Source of the DNA: Leucobacter massiliensis
GTDB taxonomy: Bacteria > Actinomycetota > Actinomycetes > Actinomycetales > Microbacteriaceae
DNA: 64,000 nt
NCBI RefSeq assembly: GCF_002982315.1
Contig: NZ_MWZD01000013.1
Span: 62,001-126,000, forward strand
Direction: 5' to 3'
Shown piece by piece: positions 24,156 to 32,800 of this stretch. Below the pieces are notes generated by a model. It was not told the DNA's origin and did no database searches. It worked only from the letters and a program-made list of their open reading frames with translations. Each line of letters starts with the position of its first letter. Position 1 is the first letter of the stretch. Made by a program: the position numbers and the translations under genes.

Positions 24156-26554
24156 GCGGGGGGACCGCGCTCGACCACTTCGCCAGTCGTGTCGGATACC
24201 CGCTCGACAGCTTCCAGCTCTCGGCCTGCGAGCGCCTGGAGGAGGGGCGCAGCGTGCTGGTCGCCGCGCCGACGGGTTCGGGCAAGACGACGGTCGCCGA
24301 GTTCGCCGTCGCCCTCGCGCGGCGGGAGCGCGACGCCCGGATCTTCTACACGGCGCCCATCAAGGCGCTGTCGAATCAGAAGTTCCGGGAGCTGTGCGAG
24401 GAGTACGGCGAGGACGAGGTGGGGCTGCTCACCGGTGACGTGAACCTGCGCGGTGACGCGCCCATCGTGGTGATGACCACGGAGGTGCTGCGCAACATGA
24501 TCTACGCGGAGTCCTCGGCGCTCACGGATCTCGCCTTCGTGGTGCTCGACGAGGTGCATTACCTCGGCGATCGCTTCCGGGGCGCGGTGTGGGAGGAGAT
24601 CATCCTGCACCTGCCGCGCGAGGTGCGCCTCGTGGCGCTCTCGGCGACCGTCTCCAATGCCGAGGAGTTCGGCGACTGGATGCACGCCGTGCGCGGCGAC
24701 ACCGATGTGATCCTCTCCGAGCACCGGCCGGTGCCGCTCTACCAGCACGTGCTCACCGATCGCGCCCTGCTGCCGCTCCACGTGGGACGCGATGGCGAGG
24801 CCGCGGAGCCGGGCAGGCCGGGGGAGCGCGGCGGGCGGATCAACCCGGAGCTGCGGCGGCTCGCGGGCGGCGGGCGCGGTGACGGCGGCGGGCGCGGCGA
24901 TCGCGGGCGCGATGGGCGCGGAGCGAACGGACGGGGAGGACGTGGATCGGACGCCTTCGGAGCCCGCGGCCGGGAGCGCAGCCGGGGCCGGCCTCCGGTG
25001 CGTCGCAGCCGCCGCATTTCGCGCGCCGACATCGCCCGCGCGCTCGACGAGACGGGGCTGCTGCCCGCGATCGTCTTCGTATTCAGCCGCAACGGCTGCG
25101 ACCAGGCGGTACGGCAGTGCCTTTTCGAAGGGATCGCGCTGACCAGCCGGGAGGAGCGCGAGGAGATCCGCAGGGTCGCGCAGGCGGAGATCGCGGACAT
25201 GAGCGAGGAGGAGCGCCGCGTGCTCGGCGTGCGCGAGTGGCTGGCCGGCCTCGAACGCGGTGTCGCCGCGCACCATGCGGGCCTGCTTCCCATCTTCAAG
25301 TCGGTGGTCGAGCGACTCTTCCAGCGCCGGCTGGTGAAACTCGTCTTCGCCACCGAGACGCTGGCGCTCGGCATCAACATGCCGGCGCGCGCCGTGGTGA
25401 TCGAGCGCCTCGACAAGTTCAACGGCGAGCAGCGCGTGCCGCTGACCTCGGGGGAGTACACGCAGCTGACGGGTCGCGCCGGCCGGCGCGGCATCGACAC
25501 CGAGGGGCACGCCGTGGTCGTCTGGAACGACGACGTCGACCTCGAAGCGCTCGCGCAGCTGGCGGGTGCCCGGTCCTTCCCGGTGCGGTCGAGCTTCCGC
25601 CCCACCCCGAACATGGCCGTGAACCTGCTGCAGCGCATGGACGAGGAGCTCGCGCGCGAAACCCTGGAGCTGTCCTTCGCGCAGTTCCAGGCGGACCGCG
25701 CGGTGGTGGATCAGGCGCGCGAACTGCGCGCCGAGCAGGACTCGCTAGCCGGCTACGACGCCGCGATCGCGCGTTCGCAGGGCGCGGACCGCAAACGCTG
25801 GGAGGACCGGGCGCGCAAGCTGCGGCGGCGCATCGAACACGGGCGCAGGCAGATCGCCTCGCGCACGGGCACCATCGCCCGCACCTTCGATCGGGTGGTC
25901 GAGCTGCTCCTCGAGCTCGGCTACCTGGAGCGGGAGCGTGGGGCGGCCGAGGATCGAGGCGGGGCCCGGGACCACGGACAGGCCGTGGGCCGGGGCGCCT
26001 CAGGCGAGCTCGTGGTCACCGGCTGGGGCGAGTTGCTGCGCCGCATTTACGGCGAGCGGGATCTCCTCGTCGCCGAGTGCCTGCGCCACGATCTGCTGCG
26101 CGGCCTCGACGCGCCGGGGCTCGCCGCCATGTGCTGCGTGCTCAGCTACGAGCCGCGCCGGGACGACGAGGGGGAGCCGCGGCTGCCGGGCGGGGCGGCG
26201 TTCCTCGCTGCGACGGAGCGGGTGCTCGACGCCTGGGCGCAGCTCGACGAGCTGGCGGAGCGCCGCCGGCTGCCGCGCAGCGAAATGCCGCACGCCGGTA
26301 TGGCGGCGACGATGCACGCCTGGGCCTCGGGGCGGCCGGTGGAGGAGGTGCTGGAGCGCTCGGGCATCGGCGCGGGCGACTTCGTGCGGTGGAGCAAGCA
26401 GACCATCGACCTGCTCGACCAGATCGCGCAGGCCTGCGAGTCGGCGTCGCTCGCCGGCATCGATGAGGATCGCCTGGGAGAGCTGGCACGGCTCGCCCGC
26501 CAGGCGAAGCGGGGTGTGCGCCGCGGCATCGTGGAGGCCGCGAGTGAGCAGTGA
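24152..26554 (+). CDS. helY: HelY/Mtr4-like DEAD/DEAH-box RNA helicase
   Basis: An 800-residue superfamily 2 helicase of the Ski2/Mtr4 type. Walker A is APTGSGKTT near residue 39, the DEVH box is LDEVHY near 133, motif III is LSATVS near 160, and motifs V-VI are TLALGINMPARA near 405 and QLTGRAGRRG near 438. A C-terminal helical domain (DSHCT-like) closes the protein. Between the two RecA lobes, at about residues 235-290, is a striking Gly/Arg-rich insertion (GRGDGGGRGDRGRDGRG) resembling an RNA-binding RGG box. Roles in RNA turnover are inferred from yeast relatives. Translationally coupled to tatC (GTGA) and overlapping lnt. Confidence 0.9.
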   Translation: MSGGTALDHFASRVGYPLDSFQLSACERLEEGRSVLVAAPTGSGKTTVAEFAVALARRERDARIFYTAPIKALSNQKFRELCEEYGEDEVGLLTGDVNLRGDAPIVVMTTEVLRNMIYAESSALTDLAFVVLDEVHYLGDRFRGAVWEEIILHLPREVRLVALSATVSNAEEFGDWMHAVRGDTDVILSEHRPVPLYQHVLTDRALLPLHVGRDGEAAEPGRPGERGGRINPELRRLAGGGRGDGGGRGDRGRDGRGANGRGGRGSDAFGARGRERSRGRPPVRRSRRISRADIARALDETGLLPAIVFVFSRNGCDQAVRQCLFEGIALTSREEREEIRRVAQAEIADMSEEERRVLGVREWLAGLERGVAAHHAGLLPIFKSVVERLFQRRLVKLVFATETLALGINMPARAVVIERLDKFNGEQRVPLTSGEYTQLTGRAGRRGIDTEGHAVVVWNDDVDLEALAQLAGARSFPVRSSFRPTPNMAVNLLQRMDEELARETLELSFAQFQADRAVVDQARELRAEQDSLAGYDAAIARSQGADRKRWEDRARKLRRRIEHGRRQIASRTGTIARTFDRVVELLLELGYLERERGAAEDRGGARDHGQAVGRGASGELVVTGWGELLRRIYGERDLLVAECLRHDLLRGLDAPGLAAMCCVLSYEPRRDDEGEPRLPGGAAFLAATERVLDAWAQLDELAERRRLPRSEMPHAGMAATMHAWASGRPVEEVLERSGIGAGDFVRWSKQTIDLLDQIAQACESASLAGIDEDRLGELARLARQAKRGVRRGIVEAASEQ

Positions 26555-28205
26555 GCCGCTGGAGCCGCCGCGCCTGAGGTGGTGGCTCGCGCTCGCGTGC
26601 GCTGCTGCGGGCGGCTATCTGCTCGACATCGCGAGCCCCGGCCTGGCCTGGTGGTGGGCGGCGTTCCCGGGCGTCGGGCTCATCGTCGCCGCGGTGTGGC
26701 AGCAGCGCTGGCCGCTGGGCCTGCTGCTGGGTGCGGTGGCGGGGGCCGCGTTCTGGATGCCGCACATCTCGTGGCTGACCCTCTACCTCGGGCCGGTCCC
26801 GTGGTTGGCGCTGAGCACCGTGATGCTGCTGTGGTTCGCGCTCTTCGGTGCCGTCGCGTCCCTGGCGACGCGCGGGCTCGCGGTGCTCGCCCGCGGCGTG
26901 TTCGTTCCGGAGCGGCACCGGCGTCGTGCGCTGCGCGCGTTGCCTCTTGCTCAGGCGCTCGCGGTGGCCGGGCTGTGGGTGCTGCGCGAGGGCGTGCAGG
27001 GCTCCTGGCCATACGGCGGATTCCCCTGGGGGCGGCTCGCCCACACCCAGGCCGAGGGGCCGCTGCTGCAGTCGGTGTCCTGGCTGGGGTTCGCGGGGCT
27101 GTCGGGGGTGCTGGCGCTGGTGTGCGCGGTCCCCGTCGCCTGCTCCTTCGCGTGCGCCTCAGCGGCAACAGGCCGCGCCACCCGCCCGCTGCTCGTCGCG
27201 ACCGCCGCATCGGCGGTCGCGATCCTGGTCCTCGCGCTGCTTCCCGCCACCGCCCTGGAGCGCACCGGCTCGGTCAGGATCGGAGCGGTGCAGGGCAACT
27301 CGAAGTCGGGGATCTTCGACGACCGCGACTCCGGATCGGTGCTCGGCGACCACCTCGCCGCAACGCAGACCATGCTCGACCAGCTGGAGGCCGAGGACGA
27401 GTCGGTCGACCTGATCGTGTGGCCTGAGAACAGCGCCGAGTTCGGCATTCCGGACAACCCCCTCGGCTCCTACCGTCTGGCGAAGCTCTCCGAGCGTGCC
27501 GGGGCGCCGATCCTCATCGGATCCGTGCTCGCGAGCGACGACGGCACGTACACGAACAGCTCGCTGCTGTGGGGTCCGGAGGGGCAGCTGCCCGGCCGCT
27601 ACGACAAGCTCCACCCGGTGCCGTTCGCCGAGTACATGCCGAACCGCGAGTTCTTCCACGCGCTCGCCCCGGATCTCGTGGACCTGGTGCAGTTGGAGTA
27701 TGCGCCCGGCACGCTGCCCTCGGCGCTCGATCTGAGCACCCAGGCCGGGGTGGTCCGGGCAGGGCTGGCGATCTGCTTCGACATCATCTTCGACGCTCAG
27801 GCGGTCGCGATGGTGGACGGGGGTGCGGAGGTGATCCTCGCCCAGACCAACAATGCCGACTTCGGTCGCACCGATGAGAGTGCCCAGCAGCTGGCCATCG
27901 CGCGCCTGCGCGCCGTCGAGACGGGACGGGCGCTCGTCAACATCTCCACCGTCGGCACCAGCGCGGTCGTGGCCCCCGACGGCAGCGAGCTGGACCGTCT
28001 GGTGCCGCACACGGCCGATGCGATGGTCGCAACGGTGCCGCTCGTGCACGGCGCGACCCCGGCGCTGGTGATCGGCGCGCCCGTGGCGGGCGGCTTCATG
28101 CTCCTGGGCGGCGCCGGCCTCGCGCTCGGGGCGGCGGCGCTGATCGCTCGGGCCCGCCGCAGCGCGCGGTCAGGATCCGCCGCGGCGGGCGCGGAGCAGC
28201 TGTAG
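26544..28205 (+). CDS. lnt: Apolipoprotein N-acyltransferase
   Basis: Acylates the amino group of the lipid-modified cysteine of lipoproteins in the membrane. The 553-residue protein has about seven membrane segments in its first 230 residues and a nitrilase-type domain at about 245-500 with the Glu-Lys-Cys triad: VWPENSAEFG (Glu), YDKLHPVPFAEYMP (Lys) and LAICFDIIFD (Cys). The GTG at 26544 starts 11 nt before the helY stop and is preceded by GGAGG. The 3' end overlaps convergent rbpA by 36 bp. Clients in this window include the FKBP-like lipoprotein and CtaC. Confidence 0.93.
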   Translation: MSSEPLEPPRLRWWLALACAAAGGYLLDIASPGLAWWWAAFPGVGLIVAAVWQQRWPLGLLLGAVAGAAFWMPHISWLTLYLGPVPWLALSTVMLLWFALFGAVASLATRGLAVLARGVFVPERHRRRALRALPLAQALAVAGLWVLREGVQGSWPYGGFPWGRLAHTQAEGPLLQSVSWLGFAGLSGVLALVCAVPVACSFACASAATGRATRPLLVATAASAVAILVLALLPATALERTGSVRIGAVQGNSKSGIFDDRDSGSVLGDHLAATQTMLDQLEAEDESVDLIVWPENSAEFGIPDNPLGSYRLAKLSERAGAPILIGSVLASDDGTYTNSSLLWGPEGQLPGRYDKLHPVPFAEYMPNREFFHALAPDLVDLVQLEYAPGTLPSALDLSTQAGVVRAGLAICFDIIFDAQAVAMVDGGAEVILAQTNNADFGRTDESAQQLAIARLRAVETGRALVNISTVGTSAVVAPDGSELDRLVPHTADAMVATVPLVHGATPALVIGAPVAGGFMLLGGAGLALGAAALIARARRSARSGSAAAGAEQL

Positions 28206-28526
28206 GCGCTCCTCCAGCAGCTCTTCGAGCTCTTCGCGCGTGCGCCGCTCGATCAGCATGTCCCAGGGGGTGCGCTGAGTGGTCTCCTTCTCTTCGAACT
28301 CGGCGCGCGCGGCGCGGCCGGCTTCGTCGTCGAGGAATCCGATCTCGCCGGTGCGCTGGTCGAACCACTCCGCCGGGGGTTCTGCGTCCGCGTCGAACAT
28401 GACGGCGAAGCGCCTGCCCCGGTCCGTGAGGTATTCGACCGGCCTGCGGGGGGAAAGCTCCACCCCCTCCTCGCCCTGCAGGCTCGTGGCGCCGATGCGG
28501 GTTCCTCGGAGCGTTCGGTCGGCCAT
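28170..28526 (-). CDS. rbpA: RNA polymerase-binding protein RbpA
   Basis: Actinobacterial factor that binds the sigma subunit and stabilises open complexes. The 118-residue length is typical. The basic linker and the C-terminal sigma-interacting domain (TQRTPWDMLIERRTREELEELLEERL) are well conserved. In the core domain the cysteines that bind zinc in Streptomyces RbpA are absent: the region reads EWFDQRTGEI with no Cys anywhere in the protein. GAGGAGG precedes the ATG. The gene converges on lnt and their coding ends overlap by 36 bp. Confidence 0.93.
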   Translation of the reverse strand: MADRTLRGTRIGATSLQGEEGVELSPRRPVEYLTDRGRRFAVMFDADAEPPAEWFDQRTGEIGFLDDEAGRAARAEFEEKETTQRTPWDMLIERRTREELEELLEERLQLLRARRGGS

Positions 28527-28598
28527 GGTGAAAACCTCCTCGACTGGTCGCTGGAGACTGCGGCGTCGTCACTGGACGAGCGCCCTCGCCGTGGTTGC

Positions 28599-28604
28599 AG
28601 CGTA
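28599..28604 (-). promoter_or_regulatory. -10 hexamer of rbpA promoter
   Basis: Minus-strand TACGCT; leader of about 65 nt before the rbpA ATG. It is divergent from the SDR promoter at 28659. Confidence 0.4.
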
Positions 28605-28658
28605 CTCGCTCCGCACGTGTCCCGATACCCCGTAGCGCCGAAGACGGATGGTGTCTAC

Positions 28659-28664
28659 TACCCT
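28659..28664 (+). promoter_or_regulatory. -10 hexamer of SDR gene promoter
   Basis: TACCCT, giving a leader of about 30 nt with GAGGAG before the GTG at 28700. Confidence 0.4.
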
Positions 28665-28699
28665 GGAGGGCAGACTGTCCACTCGATTGAGGAGCCCCT

Positions 28700-29461
28700 G
28701 TGACACAGATTCTCGAACCCGGCATGCTCGCCGGCCGCCGCGCCCTGGTGACGGGCTCGTCCCGCGGCATCGGCGCGGACACGGTGCGCTACTTCGCGGA
28801 GGCCGGCGCCGATGTGGTCATCAACTTCCGGAACAAGGCCCCGCGGGCCGAGAAGCTCGCGGCGCAGCTCGGCGAACTGGGGGTGCGCGCCATCGTGCAG
28901 GGCGCGGACCTCACCGATCCGGAGTCGGTCGCAGTGATGATGACGGCGGTCCGGGAGGAGTTCGGCGGCCTCGACATCCTGGTGCTCAACGCCTCCGGGG
29001 GCATGGAGAGCGGGATGGGGGAGGACTATGCGCTGAAGCTGAACCGCGACGCGCAGCTCTCGGTGCTCGACGCCGCCCTGCCGCTGATGGGCGAGGGATC
29101 ACGGGTCGTGTTCGTGACGAGCCACCAGGCCCACTTCATCCGCACCACGCCGACCATGCCCGAGTACGAGGCGGTCGCCCTGTCGAAGCGGGCGGGCGAG
29201 GACGCGCTGCGGGAGCGGATCCCCGAGCTCGACGAGCGCGGGATCGGCTTCGTCGTCGTCTCGGGCGACATGATCGAGGGCACCGTGACGGCGACGCTGC
29301 TGAACCGCCTGAACCCCGGCGCGATCGAGCAGCGCCGCGAGCAGGCCGGCCGCCTCTACAACGTCTCCGAGTTTGCGGCCGAGGTGGCGCGCGCCGCGGT
29401 CGAGCCGGTTCCCGCGGACCACACGCGTCTCGTCGGCGACACCGCGAGCTTCGGCGGCTGA
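28700..29461 (+). CDS. SDR family oxidoreductase with noncanonical Tyr-Lys spacing
   Basis: A 253-residue Rossmann-fold short-chain dehydrogenase. TGSSRGIG near residue 19 is the cofactor loop, and NASGG near 97 replaces the usual NNAG. FVTSHQAHF near 142 supplies the Ser, but the following catalytic segment reads YEAVALSKRAGE, placing Tyr and Lys seven positions apart instead of the canonical YxxxK. This spacing recurs in an actinobacterial SDR subgroup whose substrates are not known to me, so activity remains open. GAGGAG precedes the GTG start. Transcribed alone; a strong hairpin terminator follows. Confidence 0.82.
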   Translation: MTQILEPGMLAGRRALVTGSSRGIGADTVRYFAEAGADVVINFRNKAPRAEKLAAQLGELGVRAIVQGADLTDPESVAVMMTAVREEFGGLDILVLNASGGMESGMGEDYALKLNRDAQLSVLDAALPLMGEGSRVVFVTSHQAHFIRTTPTMPEYEAVALSKRAGEDALRERIPELDERGIGFVVVSGDMIEGTVTATLLNRLNPGAIEQRREQAGRLYNVSEFAAEVARAAVEPVPADHTRLVGDTASFGG

Positions 29462-29476
29462 GCGCTCGTCCTCGGG

Positions 29477-29515
29477 AGGGCCCGGGGGCGCCGGGATCGG
29501 CGTCTCCCGGGCCCT
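29477..29515 (+). terminator. Hairpin terminator after the SDR gene
   Basis: AGGGCCCGGG pairs with CCCGGGCCCT around an inner GCGCCG/CGGCG helix, starting 16 nt after the stop. Only TT follows, so it is a GC-rich hairpin without a full T-run. Confidence 0.6.
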
Positions 29516-29550
29516 TGCCGTCTCCGGAAGGGCCGGCGGCTTGCGATGCG

Positions 29551-29567
29551 TGTCCGATAATCGGACA
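29551..29567. promoter_or_regulatory. Perfect 17-bp palindrome, candidate operator
   Basis: TGTCCGAT-A-ATCGGACA: two perfect 8-bp half-sites around one base. It sits 35 nt after the SDR terminator and about 320 nt before gltB. The form suits a dimeric regulator. It does not match the GlnR, AmtR or LexA consensus that I know. Confidence 0.45.
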
Positions 29568-29743
29568 TCGCGCGCGAGGTGATGCGGGTATCGAACGGGC
29601 CTTCCCGCGGCCGCGATTTCGAGGTCACGACGGCCGTGTTTCGAGAATGTTACGGCGAACGCGGGTGTTCGGCGAATGTCAAGCGATTCCGCACGATATG
29701 CGGTGTATATGCGCGCAATTCCGAATCCGATGTAGAAAGTACG

Positions 29744-29779
29744 ATGACGGATTCGTTTCACCGAAGAAACGGGTGGTAA
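29744..29779 (+). CDS. Possible 11-codon leader ORF upstream of gltB
   Basis: ATG at 29744 reads MTDSFHRRNGW and stops at TAA 29777-29779, one of the few TAA stops in the window. The CGTTTC-N6-GAAACG dyad lies inside it. A weak purine tract (GAAAG) precedes the ATG. It may be chance; no Glu/Gln run that would suggest attenuation is present. Confidence 0.2.
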   Translation: MTDSFHRRNGW

Positions 29780-29890
29780 ATTTGAGTCTCCATCCACCGT
29801 CGCGCCGCCTCGCGACCCCAGCGGGACGCGGTGCGGCGCGCGTGGGACCGCCCGGGTCGCCGACGTCCCGCCGACCGAGAGAGGACGTCG

Positions 29891-32800
29891 ATGACGGTTC
29901 GCCCAGCATCCCCGAACGCCACGCCCGCCCGCCCCGACGCGCCGACGGCCGTCGGCCTCTACGATCCGGCCGAGGAGCGCGACGCCTGCGGTCTCGCCTC
30001 CGTCGTCTCCCTCACCGGCGAGCCGAGCCACTCCATCGTGTCGCTCGCGCTTGCCGCGCTGGAGCACCTCGAGCATCGCGGCGCGGTCGGCTCCGACGCG
30101 GGCACCGGTGACGGCGCCGGGATCCTCTGCGACCTGCCCGACACCTTCATCCGAGCGCGGCTCGCCGAGCTCGATCCCGCCCTGCGCTTGCCCGAGGCCG
30201 GCGGATACGCCGCGGGCCTCGTCTTCCTGCCGCGTGCCAGCACCGAGCGCCGCGCGGCGCGCTACCGGATCGCGGCCATCGCCGCCGAGGAGGGCCTCAC
30301 GGTGCTCGCCTGGCGGCCCGTCGCCGTCCGTCCCGAGGTGCTCGGCGCGAGCGCCCTCGCCGCGAGCCCCGAAATCGAACAGCTCATCCTCGTACCCGCC
30401 CCCGGCAGCGTGCCGGGCCCCGATCAGCTCGAACGGCAGTCCTACCGCACCCGCAAGCGGATCCAGCACGAGACGGGGTGCTACCTGCCCTCGCTGAGCT
30501 CGCGCACCATCGTCTACAAGGGCATGGTCACCACCCTGCAGCTGCCCGCCTTCTACCCGGAGCTCTCCGATGAGCGCTTCGAGAGCCGCTTCGCCATCGT
30601 GCACTCGCGCTACTCCACCAACACCTTCCCCTCCTGGCACCTCGCCCAGCCGCTGCGCATGGTCGCGCACAACGGGGAGATCAATACGGTGCGCGGAAAC
30701 CGCAACTGGATGCGTGCCCGCGAAGCGCAGCTCGCCAGCGAGGCGCTCGGCGATGTGCGCCCCCTGCTGCCCATCTGCACACCGGGAGGCAGCGACTCGG
30801 CGAGCTTCGACGAGGTGCTCGAGCTGCTGGTGATGGCCGGCCGCTCCCTGCCGCACGCCCTCGCGATGATGGTGCCCGAGGCCTGGGAGTCCGAGACGGG
30901 CCTGCACCCGCGGCTCGTCGACTTCCTCGAGTACCACTCGCTCGTGATGGAGCCGTGGGACGGGCCGGCGGCGATGATCGCGACGGATGGGCGCGAGCTC
31001 GTCGCCACGCTCGATCGCAACGGTCTGCGGCCGGGCCGCTACCTCGTCACGGCTGACGGCATCATGGTGATCGCCAGCGAGACCGGCGTGCTCGACATCG
31101 CCCCCGAGCGGGTGATCCGCCGCGGCCGCTTGCAGCCGGGCCGCATGCTCGCCGTCGATCTGGCGACGGGTGAACTGCGCGACGACGAGGCCGTCAAGGC
31201 CGAGCTCGCCGAGCTCGCCCCCTGGGGCGACTGGCTCGAGGCGGGGCGGATCCGTCTCTCCGAACAGCCCGAGCGCGAGCACCTCGTCCACCCGCCGGCC
31301 TCCATCAGCCGCAGGCAGCGCACCTTCGGCTACACGGAGGAGGAACTGCGACTGGTCCTCACCCCCATGGCCCAGCACGGCGTGGAGCCGATCGCGGCAA
31401 TGGGCACGGACACCCCCATCGCCGCGCTTTCCTCACGGCCCCGACTCGTCTACGACTACTTCGTGCAGCAATTCGCCCAGGTCACGAACCCGCCGCTGGA
31501 CGCCCTGCGCGAGGAGCTCGTCACCAGCCTGGTGACCAGCATCGGCCCGCAGGAGAACCTGCTCGCGCAGTCCGTGGAGCACGCGCGGCAGGTGATCCTC
31601 GACTTCCCCGTGATCGACAACGACGCGCTCGCCCGCATCCAGCACTTCGGTGACGATCCCGAGCGGGAGCGCGCCGTCACGATCCGCGGCCTGTACCCGG
31701 TCGACTTCGGCGCGAAGGGCCTCGCGGACCGCCTGGAGGCCATGTGCCTGGAGGCGAGTGCGGCGATCGAGGCCGGCGCGGAGTTCATCATCCTCTCCGA
31801 TCGCGATTCCAACAAGGACCTCGCCCCGGTCCCCACGCTGCTCGCCGTCTCGGCGGTGCACCACCACCTCATCCGCGAGGGGCAGCGCATGCGCGTCGCC
31901 CTCATCGCCGAGGCCGGCGACGTCCGCGAAGTGCACCACGTCGCCGCCCTCATCGGATATGGCGCCGCCGCCGTCAACCCCTACCTCGCCATGGAGTCGG
32001 CGGGACTCCTGGTGCGCAACGGCTCCATCACGGGCGTCACCGAGGAGGAGGCGATCGCCAAGCTCATCAAGGCGCTCGGCAAGGGCATGCTCAAGGTGAT
32101 GAGCAAGATGGGGATCTCCACCGTCGCCTCGTACTGCGGCGCTCAGACCTTCGAGGCGATCGGCCTTGCACCGGAACTCGTCGAGCGGTACTTCACGGGC
32201 ACGGCGAGCAAGCTCGGCGGCGTCGGCCTCGACGTCCTCGCGGCGGAGGTCGCGGCGCGGCACCGCGCCGCCTACCCCGACGATCCCGCGGCGCTCGCCC
32301 ACAAGAAGCTCGAGACGGGCGGGGAGTACCGCTGGCGGCGCGGAGAAGAGCCGCATCTCTTCGACCCCGAGACCATCTTCAAGCTCCAGCACGCCACCCG
32401 CACCGGGCGACGCGAGATCTTCGCCGAGTACACGCGGCGGGTGAACGAACAGCAGGAGCGGCTCATGACGCTGCGCGGCCTCTTCCGCTTCGCGCCCCAG
32501 CGCCCCCCGGTCGGCCTCGACGAGGTCGAGCCCGTCAGCGCGATCATGCGGCGCTTCGCGACGGGCGCGATGAGCTACGGATCGATCTCGCCGGAGGCGC
32601 ACGAGACGCTCGCCATCGCGATGAACCGGATCGGCGGGCGCTCGAACACCGGAGAGGGAGGGGAGAGCGAGGAACGGCTGCTCGACCCCGAACGGCGCAG
32701 CGCCATCAAGCAGGTCGCATCGGGGCGCTTCGGCGTCACCTCCATGTACCTCACCCACGCCGACGAGATCCAGATCAAGCTCGCGCAGGGCGCCAAGCCG

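Larger units (their letters stand above)
29516..29890. promoter_or_regulatory. AT-enriched upstream region of gltBD
   Basis: This stretch lacks a convincing protein gene and, from about 29630 to 29800, is clearly poorer in G+C than its surroundings. It holds a perfect 17-bp palindrome (29551-29567), a CGTTTC-N6-GAAACG dyad (29754-29771), a possible 11-codon leader ORF (29744-29779) and several TANNNT hexamers (for example TAAATT near 29777). The glutamate synthase Shine-Dalgarno (GAGAGAGGAC) lies just before the ATG at 29891. It is probably where nitrogen control acts; the regulator is unknown. Confidence 0.45.

Noticed and set aside
29640-29800. GlnR or AmtR box upstream of gltB
   Set aside because: GTTTC-N6-GAAAC has the right spacing but is an inverted repeat, not the direct GTNAC/GAAAC arrangement of GlnR, and no AmtR-type site was found.
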